Shown here one piece after another: positions 12,888-24,427 of a stretch of DNA of 64,000 nucleotides. Below the pieces are notes generated by a model. It saw nothing but the letters and a program-made list of their open reading frames with translations. It had not been told where the DNA came from and ran no database searches. The position numbers were made by a program, and so were the translations under genes. Every line of letters starts with the position of its first letter. The stretch's first letter is position 1. Source of the stretch: Clytia hemisphaerica (lineage: Eukaryota; Cnidaria; Hydrozoa; Leptothecata; Clytiidae); the NCBI GenBank assembly GCA_902728285.1, contig CACVBU010000964.1, positions 1,179,928-1,243,927 on the forward strand. Direction: 5' to 3'.

Positions 12888-13541
12888 GGACTCAAAATCA
12901 TTTGATAAAACCTTAAGAATTTATGTTTAGCTTTAACTGACTTTTGTGATGGAATAAGCAATAAAAAAGTGCTCTTCGCTTGTGTTTTTCAAAATTCAGG
13001 GATGAAGGTGTAAGGAAATCGTATTTAGAACTTTGAAATTTGTATATAACAATTTCAAATGAGAAAAACACAAAATCTAATTTTTTGGAATATCTCATCA
13101 AGTATTGCTCGAGGTAAAAATTTCAACAGATTTGAAATTATAATTCGCAACTTATTGGAAGTTTTCATCCCAAAATACTCAAGAATCGTGATTTTAGACT
13201 GAAAAAACCGTTTTTGACGAAAATTAGTTTTCACGTTTTTGCCAAAAGTGTAAAAAACACTGACTTCAGAGCTTTTGCGTGTCGGATGGAGTGTTCTGCA
13301 ACTGGGTGATAAGACTGCCAGATAAGACTTTTGTACACACCCTTTTCACAGACTTGGTGAGATTTTTCAGACAGTAGGGGTAAAAATAACAAGAATCAAC
13401 TTTTGTGTTTATTAATTTTTTTTTGGGTTAGTTTTTTTGAAGAATAATTTATATAAAAAAAAGTGGTAGAAAATGATAGAGAAAAATCCGAGGTGAAAAA
13501 TTATTTACAAATGTATACGTATAATATTGGAGATGGCTTCA

Positions 13542-16500
13542 CTACCAGAGTGAATCATCGTTGGTGACAATGCTGCAGACCTTGATGAGAAGAAACCATA
13601 TTCCGATACAAAAACTGACAAGTGAAGTGTCGTAAACACTCCACGGCCTTTCGTTATCATGTTGTTCGAAAAGAGCATCTGACGTTGTCACAATGATATT
13701 AGATACTTTTGTTGGACTTCTTCGACGAGCAGTACTATAAAATCAATAGTAATGATATATTGAATGAAAATCAATGGCTTTACCCATCGGCTCATTGCCG
13801 GAAAACCTTGCGTGAACAGAAAATGCGTGAATTAGGAAATTATTTTTTTGTGATTTCGTGAATTGAAGTGAAGGTCCACTAGGGGGGTGGGCTCCTTTAA
13901 GTATTAATTGAAAATGTCTAGACACTGACGGATTCAAAACAATAGAGAAAGTACGTCGGAAACATGCGAAAGAGTACAACGCTCGTTAAAAGACAATGAA
14001 ATACAATTACAAATCTCTTCATATGCTAGAAGCAGAGAGGAAACGAATGAACTCGGATAATCCAAGTTTCTATCATTGATTAGCTTAGATACCTTTTTTG
14101 TACTTTAGTGACTTTCTGGATCTTGTCATTGTCTAGATCTGAGCTCTTCAGTCGATCTTGGTTTGGATTGTTGTCCTTTGCTTCTTGTGGCTTCGGAAGC
14201 TCTTCATTAGTTTGTGTAACAACAATTAGTTTATTTGCTTCGATGTCATTGGAAGCAGTTTGTTTAGCTTTTCTCTTGCGTTTCCTTTGTTTTTGCTTGC
14301 CTGTTGCCTCTCCTTCTTGGATACTCTGCATTTGAGCAATTTTAGCTTGATATTCTTTCTTTACCGTTTGCAAGTGCTCTTTGGTAGCCTCAAGCTTTTT
14401 GTTGGCTTCAATCTTCTTTATGCTATTCGTGTGAGCCTGAATGGAAATATATTAAATAGAATCTCGATAACGCTGACATATGATCGATACCTTTATAACC
14501 CCTTTTGAAGACTTTTTAAGGCTTCCCATCACGGAATATTTAAAAAATATATAACTTTTGGCCCAAAAATAACCCTTTTTGATGGGTAAACATTTCTCCC
14601 GCACCATCAAGGTGATTTACCATTCTTACTGTAATTATTTTTCTCGTATTGTGTATTGTGAAGGTTTATTCGAAAATGGATTTGCTATGTCAATAATTGT
14701 CTCGTGGAATCGTGCAACCTAGCTATTCAGTTTCTAAATATTCGTGAATCTATCGAAATAAAAAACTGATCTTACCTCTTCTCTGTAAGCGTTACGTTCT
14801 CGGATCAAAGATTCGATCCTCTTCTTTTCACGTTTCAAATCATTCTGGATTTTCTCCATTGAGACCTTTTGTTTTTCGATAGTAGCTCGGTTAGCAGTTT
14901 CTTTCTTTTGGTGTACGGAAATATCTTCCAAACGAGCACGAATCTCGACTTCGCGTTGGTTTAGTCTTTTCTCCAAACGGAGAACACTGTTCAATGCAGC
15001 CTCTAGTTTCTTCTCGCAAATTGATTTTTTATTTTGCAAGTAAGCAATCGTCAATTCAGATTCTTTCAGGTTGCCATCTTTTGAAGCTAATGCCTCTTGG
15101 TGCAACGAATCCATGTTGCAGGTTTCTTTTTTCAACTGCTCAAGCTGCTCCCTAGCTTCACCAATCTCGTCTATGTGTTTGTTTTTCAGACTAAGCAAAG
15201 CCTCATTCTGTTTTGCCATCTCTGCTGCATTGATTAATTCACATTCGACTTGCGCTAATTTCAATCCTTCATTCTCTGTCTTGAGCGATCCCAAATTTTG
15301 CTCCTTGACGTTGATTTGTTCTTTGAAATTATTGCAAATCTTAACCAACTCGCCCTCTTTTCGTGTCAATTCTTCAATATGTTTCTTACGCTCTTCCTCG
15401 TTATCCTTTATCAATTTCTCACCCATAGCCTTTAGATCATTGAGATCATGTTGTTGTTTTTTAAACTCTTCTTGGCTCTGGACAACCTTATCGTTAGCTT
15501 CCTTGACCTCTTTGGTTGCTTTAAACAATTTCTTCTTAATGACAGCTTTCTTACTATTCAATTCTGTGATCTGAGAAACCTGGGCATTGATTTGTTCAGT
15601 TTGCTGATGTAAGGAGTGATGCGTATCAAGCAATAATTTCTGTTCGGCTTCCAAGCCTTTACGAAGCTCTTGGATAGTTTCTTGGTTAAGCTCCGATTTC
15701 TCTTTTTCAATAGAAACCATTCTTTCCAAACGGTCGGCTCCTTGTTTTTTGACGGTATCTAGCTCCCTCTCAAAATATTTCTTTATTTCACAGATCTGAG
15801 CTTCCTTGTTACAAATATCAGCCTCCTTTTCTACTAAAAGGACTTGGTTGTGTTTTTTTTCTTCGGTCAATAACACGCCAAAGTGTTGTTTCAACTGAGA
15901 GGTAGTATCGGCCACACAATCCTTGATATCCACACTCATCTCTTCAACCTCTTCACGGGCCATTATCAATTGATTATTCAAACCTTCAATCGTATTGCGC
16001 AAAGCATTCGCCTCTTCACGGTGTGCAAGATCAGATTCTTCTTTCACCAAAGATAATTGCCGGATCTTAGACTCAGCTGCCGTGTTTCTTTCTACAATGA
16101 TGTCGTAGTCGTCTTTCATCTTACTGTAATCACCTTTAAATGTACGAAGTTCGTCCAAAAGAGCTGTATTGATTGGTTGAGAAGAAGCATCTTCACTTCC
16201 CTTTACTTTTGTATCGACTTCGCTATCTTCTCCTCCTTTAAGCATCTTTTCATCATTCTGCACTTTGATGACATTTTGATAAGTTTTCATCGCAATGTCG
16301 AATTCCAATGGACCAACGTTTAACTCCTCCATAATCTAAAACCGATTTGAAAAATATTCAAGTCGGAATTTTCTTGGGAATGAAGCACCCCGTTAAAAGG
16401 TTTATATCTATCTTAACTGAAGCTGAGGCAACGCCCTTCTTGTTTGGTTCAGTGGTAACGAAATGCATCAGTGTTGGAAATTTTAGGGTTTAAAATCGAA

Positions 16501-17523
16501 AATCGAGGGAAAATGTGAATTTTGGGTCCCACTATTTTCTTAAAATTTAGCCTTTTTAGGGATAAATATGAGAGTTTTCGTTTTTTTGTAACCCTTAGGG
16601 GGGGGGGGCAGAAATCAGTGTCATTTTTACGACCCTTAAAGGGACTTTGACGGTCCAAAAAGGCACCCTTAAGGGAACTAAAAAAACGTTTGTTAGTGTG
16701 CGAATTATGGGATGAGTTTAGTAAAATATATTACAATGGGAACCCCGTACTTTTATATGTTAACGATTACATTTTACCTGTGTAGTAAACGCAATGACTC
16801 ATCTTCTGTTCAAATTTATTCTTCTTTTTGACGGAAAAGTCATGCTAAACTTACTGTGCCCGAGGTAAGTGAAAATTCTTTTGAATTGAGTTTGGGGTTG
16901 CGTTTTTAAGCAGGTGACTGTTGTAGTAGGGATAGAAGATATGGTCTTTAACCACAGCTATTAGATAAGCTAGAATGGAGCTATAATACTCTTCACTTCT
17001 TGGTACCAAAAAGTGATTGCAAATGTAGACTCAATACACCTTTTCGACCGTATTTGATGTATTGTATTGCGCCGTCAGGCGCGTGCCACTTAATTATTTA
17101 ATCATCCCCCAAAACTCAATCCAATCCTTTTTTGAGACATTTTTCTACTGTCTATTGGTTCGAAAGAAGGACTGGGACGGTTTTAGTGGGATAAAGTGGA
17201 CAAAAAATGCCCGCGCGGCAATTGTCGGCTACGGTCGAAAAGGTGTATAGACAAACCTTTCTTTGAAGAAATTCTTTATCATCGGTAACAATGCATGGCT
17301 TTGTGTTTCGGCCACCGTAAAGTTTGTCAGGAAGAGAAACGTCCTTGTAACTGATTAACGTTCTATTGATCTGATGACACAACTCATCATCTTCTGGTGT
17401 ATTTCCACGACCTAATTGAAAACTTTGCATTGGATTTCTACCACGATAAAAGCCCTTTGGAAGTTTTGCTTTCGAAGATTTTTTCAGGTTCTCAGTCATC
17501 AATGATGTAGCGCGCCACCACAT
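13542..17523 (-). CDS. long coiled-coil protein with probable C-terminal membrane anchor (4 exons)
   Basis: Proposed exons on the minus strand are 17523-17257, 16338-14776, 14436-14093 and 13734-13542. All joins keep phase and use GT-AG ends, giving about 788 residues. The start ATG at 17523 is preceded by an in-frame TAA. Residues 1-89 are non-coiled. Exon 2 (about 520 residues) is Glu/Lys/Gln-rich heptad sequence, a long coiled coil. Exon 3 adds a basic run (KQKQRKRKRK). Exon 4 carries an Arg-rich stretch, then a hydrophobic segment (TSLVSFCIGIWFLLIKVC) close to the C-terminus, as in tail-anchored proteins. The composition recalls ciliary or Golgi coiled-coil proteins, but no family can be named. 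If exon 3 is read through instead, it stops at 14080 after four more residues. A MITE (17037-17245) lies 8 nt inside intron 1. A broken partial copy lies at 3455-5832. Confidence 0.78.
17037..17245. mobile_element. MITE, CACCTTTTCGACCGTA ends, TA target (copy 1)
   Basis: A 209-bp element has inverted ends CACCTTTTCGACCGTA and TACGGTCGAAAAGGTG, flanked by TA at 17035-17036 and 17246-17247. It lies in intron 1 of the coiled-coil gene, 8 bases from the 5' splice site. A shorter relative is at 23373-23490. It is a non-autonomous Tc1/mariner-like element judged by the TA target. Confidence 0.82.
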
Positions 17524-18027
17524 CTTTTAAAACTTTTTGTCGTTAAAATACTTGACACGTCTATCCGATTTACAATGAAATCTTTAAATGAACTTTTTTC
17601 TTGGTGTATATGTTTAAAAGAATGCTTAATTGTAAAACTATATTTGACGTCAAAAAAATTGCACGCTAACTGGTGACGTTATAACGATGGTTTTCTTTAT
17701 CTTTATCTGCAATCATGGATGGAGACACAAATTCCCAACTATTTGCAATGTTCAATGAACGTTGGGGCCGTCCCACACTGAACCGTGCGCACTGAATTGC
17801 AAATGGGGGTAGGGGCATCTTTTTTCTACATTTTTACTGCAAATTCCTGTGTTTGGTTTGTCTCCAAAGATTTTTGTCCATGATTGTGCCATTCCGATGG
17901 TGGTAAATTTGGGTTAACCTTTTTCAATTTTCAATTTTAAAAAGTTTTAGAAATCAAATGGTTGTATTAATCTCTAGTCATTTGAATTTTTAAAGATTCG
18001 AAAAATTCGAAATAGGGTCTCTCAAAC
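17524..18027. other. upstream region of the coiled-coil gene
   Basis: The promoter of the minus-strand coiled-coil gene should lie here. No clear TATA box was recognised near the start. No other gene was seen. Confidence 0.35.
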
Positions 18028-18363
18028 CCCGGGGGGGCAGCTGGGCAAAAGGACCGACGGGTATGTGCGGGTCCTAAGGGTACCTTTTCCAATATGTTTA
18101 AAATGCACTGTAAGGGTCGGAAAAACTAGAGATGCACTGTAAGGGTAGAAATTTCAGAAAATTCTTGAAAAATCTAGATATTTTGACCAAAAATGCTAGA
18201 ATTTTGACCATTTTTTGCACGAAAGGGATCGAAAATTTGGGGGAAAATGCACTCTAAGGGTATGATTTTCACTGATTTTTGCTGCACTGTAAGGGTGCAA
18301 TTTTAAAAGCCAATTTTTGGCCCGCACATACCGTCAGTCCGCAAACCCAGTGCCCCCCCCGGG
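18028..18363. mobile_element. G-run MITE (hAT-like), copy 2
   Basis: Inverted ends CCCGGGGGGGCA and TGCCCCCCCCGGG are flanked by a perfect 8-bp duplication tctcaaac (18020-18027 and 18364-18371). The interior repeats the phrase cactgtaagggt four times. It is the same family as 23-200. The 8-bp duplication supports a hAT origin. Confidence 0.8.
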
Positions 18364-19591
18364 TCTCAAACTCCCGAATTAATTTGATTTGATCTGAATT
18401 GTCTTGTCAAATGCTTTCCTCTATTACAAAGTCATTTGAATTGATAGCAATTTTTGCTCATGAATTATGAGGTTTTTCCCCAAGCATCGAGATTCGGTAA
18501 AATTGCACTTTTTTCATATTGGTTTTTGATTTTCAGGGTGTAAAATTGCATTTTTACGTGCAAAGGTCTTAAATTCCTGAGTGTGAAATTGCTTTGATTT
18601 TTCGAGTGTAAAAATGCACTTTCTTCATACATGGGTATTTCAGGGTGTAAAATTCCACTTTTACATTCACAGGTTCTAAAATTAAGGTCGCAAAAAATGC
18701 ACTTTTAAATGCATGGGTTTTAAAATTCAGGATGAAAAAACGCTCTATTACCTGCATGGGTTTTTCATGGTTGTTTTTTATGCATCTTCTTTATCTTCGA
18801 TTCTTAGTCTGAGACATACTCAATAAAATAGTAGTCCGTCGCCACAGGTTTAATTCTAAAGCGCAGTGGGTCTGTGAGAAGGGGGTATTTTTTGGCAAGT
18901 GGGTTGAACTGAAATAGTGCACATGGTGCTGCGAAATCACAACTCATATCGTCTCATATAGGCTGTGCAATGCAAGAGTGCCAAGACTAATACGATATTG
19001 GTGGCAACAGCCTCTCCGAGAGTTAGAAAAGAGCTTTAACACTCGAATACCTATCAGATAATTGGTCGTCTGATTTGATTGAAATTTGTTCTTGATGGCT
19101 GTTTTATCAATAAAAGAAACTAGTAATGGAAAATATCTGGTCCAATACTTTGCAGACCCTGCTGGAACTCAGGAAATACTGCAGCATTTCGATACTTGAA
19201 GCCCCATGATAGACATTGAGCATCTAAGATAGTGTAGAAAATTTCAAATCTGTATTTTATATACTAAATACAACTTTCTTTAATAAGCAGATATTCAATA
19301 TGTAAAAGTTGGTTATTAAGCAGATATTCGACAAGAAAAATCGGATATAGAAAATTATTCAGTCGAGCTTGATGATATTCGACGAAGCGAAGCTGAATAT
19401 CATTCGTAAAGCGTACTTAACAGTCAGAGAAAGGTTCCATTCCGAAGAGTTAAAAAATCAGACTTCTGCATTAACACGCATGCGTAATTTGTCGTTCTTT
19501 TAGACCACATGTAGTTGATTCCCGTGATAAACAATTAGGAATGAATCGGTAGGGGTGGTTCAGTCACCCGGTCGGGGTTGTGAATGGCCGA
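18364..19591. other. gene-free spacer
   Basis: AT-rich sequence. 18530-18770 is a run of imperfect repeats of the phrase gtgtaaaattgcactttt. A small hairpin (gatattcgac and its inverse) is near 19370-19403. No gene is supported. Confidence 0.4.
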
Positions 19592-19841
19592 AAGTGGACT
19601 TTTTTTATTCTTCCTTTTTGACCTTTTCGATATTTTCGATTTTTGATTATTTCGATCTTATCAGTTAGGGCCAGGGTTGGAGCTCGAAACATTGCGTCAT
19701 TATTTAGATGATCTGTAAGTGGACTTTTTTTATTCTTCCTTTTTGACCTTTTCGATATTTTCGATTTTTGATTATTTCGATCTTATCAGTTAGGGCCAGG
19801 GTTGGAGCTCGAAACATTGCGTCATTATTTAGATGATCTGT
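19592..19841. repeat. 125-bp perfect tandem duplication
   Basis: The unit beginning aagtggacttttttt occurs at 19592 and again at 19717, reading identically over 125 bp. A third copy starts (aagtg) at 19842 and stops at once. Lack of divergence suggests a recent duplication or an assembly effect. Confidence 0.88.
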
Positions 19842-21892
19842 AAGTGTAGAAGAGGCTTTCTGGGGGAAATTGTATACTCTTCGAAATAGGACCTTTCTTC
19901 CCCTCTAAAATTAAAAGTACTTTCTTTTATCTGTTTTATTTATGTGACATTTTTAATAAAAAAGAAAAATATTTTCTTTATGCTACAGAAGAGATATTTT
20001 GCTATCGGATATCTAAAATATTCGACAGTGGGTTTTGCTTAGAGGTGGACGATAATTCCAAAATAACACGTTAAATATCATCATACTTTTCTGACCTCAG
20101 AAATATTATACATGAAGTTAAAAATTGTATAATTCCTAAGGGTAGTAAGAAATAAAGTGGATGCTGGTAATATAAAAAGCTTGTCCCAAGTGCAAATAAT
20201 CGCATTGACGAGCCAGTGGTCGAGCGAACACCATCAATAAGTCCTGAATTTTCTGGTGTCACAGTATTGAATAATAGAACTTTGCCTGCAGACTGTGCGT
20301 GAAAGAACATCCAAGCTTTAACGACCATGTGTGAGACTAGATATGACATTTGACCACCGTAAGATTGGATATGAATGAAGCCAGGGATTAATAAGTTACC
20401 AAAACTGAAGATTGAAAATGTTATTGCTGTAGCATAACAGTAGAAACTCTTCCCTTTGAATGCTTTGAACCGAATCAGTACTGTGATTATTATATAGAAT
20501 CCAGCAGATGAAAAGATATTCAACCATGATAAGGAGTCGACTTGCCAATGGAATATCGATACAGCATACATTGATATTAAAGCCACCATTGTATTAACTG
20601 AATATCTGATAATACCTACGATGTACAGAGAGAGATTTTATCAATTTGGACAAGTTCTTTCCAGCTCATTACGCAAGAGGATCGGATATTCTCATCGTGT
20701 ATTAGATCTTCATCAGAAACATTTGGCTTTCTTATCTGTTTTTCAGTTTTTTTTGTCTCTTTCTCGTTGTAGTTAAGTTTTGTACCAGACATCTTATTGT
20801 CTTTATTTTTATAGTATTTAGCTTTCAGCTCGTCCAGCTCTTTGGAACTGTTACTCAATTTGAACCAGAGAATCACATATATACACATTGTGAATAGAAC
20901 AATAAAAACATTAATAGCATTGTATTTATCGATTTTCCAATGATCAAGATTGAAATGAATCCATGAGAATATGACAGGTGCGCCAGGACCGATGGTGTAC
21001 CCAATTGAGCCAAATATTTCATTCCAACCGAGAACTTGAATCAGTTCCTCATCTTTGTAGCAACGTTTGAATTCACCTAAAATAAGAAAGTAGTGCAATA
21101 ATTTTTTTTCAAAACATTTGTAGAAAATGACCCTGAATAGGACTAAAATCTATAAATTTTCTCAAAATTTACTGAACCTGGACCAAGCTATATTGGTCAT
21201 CTTTGATCAAAGTTTTTTTGAAAAATAAGTAGCATTCGATTGAGCAATTAAATGAATATTTCCGTATAGATTTCACTAACTTCGAGTAGTGCTTACGATA
21301 CCACTTTCAAAAGACCCCGATCTAAGATTTATCTTGGCCAGAATCGAGAACTGTCCAGTGTATATCAAGCTCAATGTTAAAAAGGCACCTTATGGAGTGA
21401 CTGTTTTTTTTGTGTCTTTGCGAACCTACCTAGGACCAGCGAAGGTGAGAAAAATTACCCTGTCCAGTGACAAACCTCCGTACTTCATTTTGCCTAAGCA
21501 CCCCCTTCGGGATATTACTACGGTGCTGTATTAAATCATTGGAAATAGGTATGAATACCAAGCAATAACCCTTTGTAACAAATTATCTCCCCTTCTCTCA
21601 TCGGAAAATAACCACAACTTACCACCGAAAGCTATTTGAAGTGATTCACTCAGTCCACACAAAAATCTTCCAACAGTAACTAAACCAATGTTAAACGGTA
21701 AAGAATACATCAAATTCCCAATAATATAACACCCCATATATTGACCAGAATTGTCAATCTCAGATTCCTCGTTCGATCTATATATCTGCCGATGAGTATA
21801 CCACCACTAATTTCTCCAAGTTCATTGAACATTTCTGCCACACTAAAATACATTCAAGCTTGGTTTAAATCCATGTGTAACCGATCTTGAAC

Positions 21893-22199
21893 TCAAGTAA
21901 GTTACGGCATGTCCAAAGAAAAATTGAACCAGTTCCACTCACTTTCAAAATGTCAAACATAGCTGGAAAGAAGCACGAGATATTAAAATTTTTAGTTTTA
22001 TGACGTAATGATATGTAATGTTTATGACGTCATAATACAGGCTTTTGGGCTATAACTTCTTATAGCCTCAACTTAAATTTTTCATACACCTATCACGTTG
22101 ATCTACATCACAAGGCGCTTCTTTCCAGCTATGTTTGACATTTTGAAAGTGAGTGGAACTGGTTCACTTTTACCTTGGACATGCCGTAACTCACTTGAA
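21893..22199. repeat. inverted duplication, about 82-bp arms, 142-bp spacer
   Basis: The left arm, 21893-21974, is repeated in reverse complement at 22117-22199 with a few mismatches. The right arm includes the 5' splice site of the first transporter exon, so the left arm is an inverted copy of an exon-intron junction. The spacer contains gacgtcat motifs. Confidence 0.8.
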
Positions 22200-22296
22200 A
22201 AGGTAGTACATCAATAGAAACAACACTCGTTTCCAGACCTGTCATGAAGAGAAGGATGTATGAGAGGTGTGAGCGTTTGCGTTTGTCTTCCAATTT

Positions 22297-22345
22297 TGTT
22301 CTGTTTTGTTTTGTTCTATTCTGTTTTATTGTCCTGTTCTGTTTT
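22297..22345 (+). repeat. TGTTT/TGTTC microsatellite
   Basis: Imperfect repeats of ttctg/ttttg run through the presumed 5' end of the transporter gene. On the minus strand they read as Asn-Arg-Thr-Lys repeats, so the true start codon is uncertain. Confidence 0.6.
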
Positions 22346-22530
22346 TTTTTTCTGTTCACCCTGGAAGATCATTATCTCTGGTTCTTAAGTTCAGAATCTT
22401 CGCTTTACTTTAAGAACGGTCGATTTTCTGATTTGCAATTTTCTCAGCCTCACCCAAAATTTAATGGTTCTTATCTTATAAAAAAGCATGCATAAAGGTT
22501 ACGATGTTATATTCAGCACGAAGTTCCGCA

Positions 22531-22867
22531 CCTTATTGGCCAAAACTTAGTCGGCCTTAATTTTAGTCGGCCTTAATTATTAGTCGGCCCTAATTTTAGT
22601 CACCTCGTCAAAATTTAGTCACTAAGGGCTGACTAATAATTAAGACCGACTATAAATTTGGACCATTTCTAAATTTACAAGCATATGTAAAAAAAGGAGA
22701 AAGCTTAAAATACTAGAAAGTAAGGAAGCTTAATTATAAACTTTTAATGTGGCCCAAATTTTTAGTCGGCCTTAATTTTAGTCGGCCCAAATTTTTAGTC
22801 AGCCCTAATTTTAGTCACCAAGCCAAAATTTAGTCACTTAGGGCCGACTAAGTTTTGGCCGATAAGG
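22531..22867. mobile_element. MITE, CCTTATYGGCC ends (copy 1)
   Basis: Inverted ends CCTTATTGGCCAAAACTTAG and CTAAGTTTTGGCCGATAAGG enclose repeated ttagtcggcc phrases. TA follows the right end, and the left target reads CA, presumably mutated. It shares its terminal CCTTATCGG motif with 27108-27523. Confidence 0.75.
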
Positions 22868-22975
22868 TATCTTATTAGTAATGCTATGTAAAGTTATTTT
22901 GCGATACCATGGCATTTCATTTGAAGAGAACTTTGATATTCCAGCTCGTAGACTTTTATATAACCCTCTTCTCAC

Positions 22976-23244
22976 AGACCCGGTATGAATTTTTCAGCCA
23001 GTGGGGATAAAAATAACGGACTAAAACTCGGAGGATTGATATTCCCATATTTTTTATGACTGCGGGGATTACGATTCTTTTGTTTTCAAGCCAGAAAATT
23101 CAGTGGGGATGGGAAAAAAAAGCATAATACTTCGAAATGAGGATTGGTTTATTTGATTATTTTTGGTGGGTTCAAAAATAATTTTCCCCCGGTGACGATA
23201 TTTTGGTCAATTTTTCCAGTGTGAAGGGGTCCCAGTGAGAAGAG
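22976..23244. mobile_element. foldback element, CTCTTCTCAC ends
   Basis: CTCTTCTCACAGACCC on the left and the matching GTGAGAAGAG (after ggggtccca) on the right are inverted. The interior is rich in ccagtggggat-type phrases that recur near 13330, 40340-40760 and 52740-53400. No target duplication could be fixed. Confidence 0.5.
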
Positions 23245-23372
23245 AGTGTTTATACCACCATCACTTACGTATTACTGACCGTGGGAACCGGCTTGAAAAT
23301 TCACTTTTTATTTAGTTCAACTCCAAGTTGTTATTTAAAGTGTGACATAAAGCTTATTGGCTTAACCTAATA

Positions 23373-23490
23373 CACCTTTTCGACCGTAGTCACGTGGTCA
23401 GACGCGTGCCACTTTATTATTCAATTGTCCCTCTAAACTTGATTCAATCCTTTGCTCGCGCGGCAATTGGCGGCTACGGTCGAAAAAGTG
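23373..23490. mobile_element. MITE, CACCTTTTCGACCGTA ends (copy 2)
   Basis: A 118-bp internally shortened relative of 17037-17245, flanked by TA at 23371-23372 and 23491-23492. Both share cgcgtgccact and a ctcgcgcggcaatt-like block. Confidence 0.82.
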
Positions 23491-23514
23491 TATTTACTGA
23501 AAGAGAGATGTTAT

Positions 23515-23880
23515 ATATTATTATTATTATTGTTATTATTATTATACAGTATACAAGTTCACAGGCCGGAGGTGGGCCTCTACGAACCGGTTTGATTAAA
23601 ATTCTAATTTGTTAAATATCTAAGTTTGTGTCTTTTCCACGCTTCATTAAGGTTTTGTTTAAACAAGTGAATGGAGGTCGACTCGACGACAAATCGTGGC
23701 AATGCATTCCATGTAGGGATTGTTCTATAGTAGAATGACTTTGTTTGCGCTCCTCGAAGACCATCAGCAGCAAAGTTTGGAACGAATTCGTGATCGTGAA
23801 ATCTGGCTGGACGAGTTCTTTTAACTAGGGGGGAGCTAAGATATGTGAAACCTTCTTTCTACATACTGGTGGTAGACTGA
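23515..23880. repeat. TTA microsatellite followed by a dispersed repeat fragment
   Basis: A (TTA)n run at about 23515-23547 is followed by sequence containing ttcacaggccggaggtgggc. A similar fragment (caggccaccgtgcggacaca) recurs at 61840-61900, also after a TAA-rich run. This resembles a retroelement 3' end with a microsatellite tail. The class is not certain. Confidence 0.45.
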
Positions 23881-24359
23881 ACCTGAATCTAACCCAACTG
23901 ATCAGTAAACCAACCAATCGCAAGTCTTAAATGATAAGAAAAAGCAACTTGCATCATTTGAGTAGGGTAAGTTCAGTAATCTCAAAAAAAGGAGACCTTC
24001 CTGATTCAAGAGAATTATATTATCTTATTTTAATGTAATATTTCATCTGAATTTTAATAATCAGATGACAAAAGAAAGTGAAAGTACAAAAGAAATTTAG
24101 TATTTTGGATTTTCCCTCACTTTGGTGCAAAATATTCACTTTATCCTTTACGACATCGCTTTTTCCGAGACTCGATGTGACCCCCTCCAACTGGAAAAAA
24201 TTGCCAAAATAATGTTCTCTCCCCGATTACAATAATCAAATAAGACAAATCATCACTGCAAAATATTGCCATCGAACTTCTGAGAGTTTTTTTGCATGAA
24301 ATATACTTTTGATTCACTGACCTTGAAAATGATCAATAAAGGACCATCATTTTCACACG
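23881..24359. other. gene-free spacer
   Basis: AT-rich sequence with no recognised gene or element boundary. Confidence 0.4.
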
Positions 24360-24427
24360 CTAGAATCATGAAAAATGTTTCAACCTTATTCAATTTAAGA
24401 CATGAGCTGCATTTTAGTATCCATTAA

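Larger units (their letters stand above)
8210..13264. mobile_element. 5-kb TIR element with 4-bp target duplication
   Basis: Inverted ends of about 37 bp start GTCAGTGTTTTTTACAC at 8210 and end in the reverse complement at 13264. TTCA lies outside both ends (8206-8209 and 13265-13268). Subterminal sequence (gattgaagattccattcc; catcccaaaatgctc-like) matches the 1.2-kb element at 34288-35501, which has the same TIR. No transposase-sized frame was found. Part of the length is nested insertions at 9704-10955 and 11067-12887. Removing those leaves about 2 kb. Confidence 0.8.
20071..22359 (-). pseudogene. MFSD8-like major facilitator transporter, damaged or mis-assembled
   Basis: Minus-strand pieces fit one multi-exon membrane transporter: a first membrane helix at about 22359-22195 (donor GTGAGT), then 21842-21623, 21076-20627 and 20597-20071 with the stop. 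The piece at 21842 carries the MFS loop signature (GGILIGRYIDRTRNLRL) followed by a helix ending GRFLCGLSE. A charged cytoplasmic loop falls in the third piece, and several helices follow. The order and the first helix recall the MFSD8/CLN7 lysosomal group. Two problems exist: a one-base frame change near 21740 between the signature and the next helix, and an inverted duplication (21893-22199) where the second part of the N-terminus should be, so the phases of pieces 1 and 2 do not join. The last two pieces join only with a 29-nt intron. It may be a pseudogene or a sequence error. Confidence 0.62.

Noticed and set aside
15071-15574. 167-codon plus-strand frame
   Set aside because: It is antisense to exon 2 of the coiled-coil gene. 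Its Ser/Leu/Phe-rich translation mirrors heptad Glu/Lys codons.
21289-21534. 81-codon plus-strand frame in the transporter intron
   Set aside because: No known domain. It lies opposite and inside an intron of the transporter gene.
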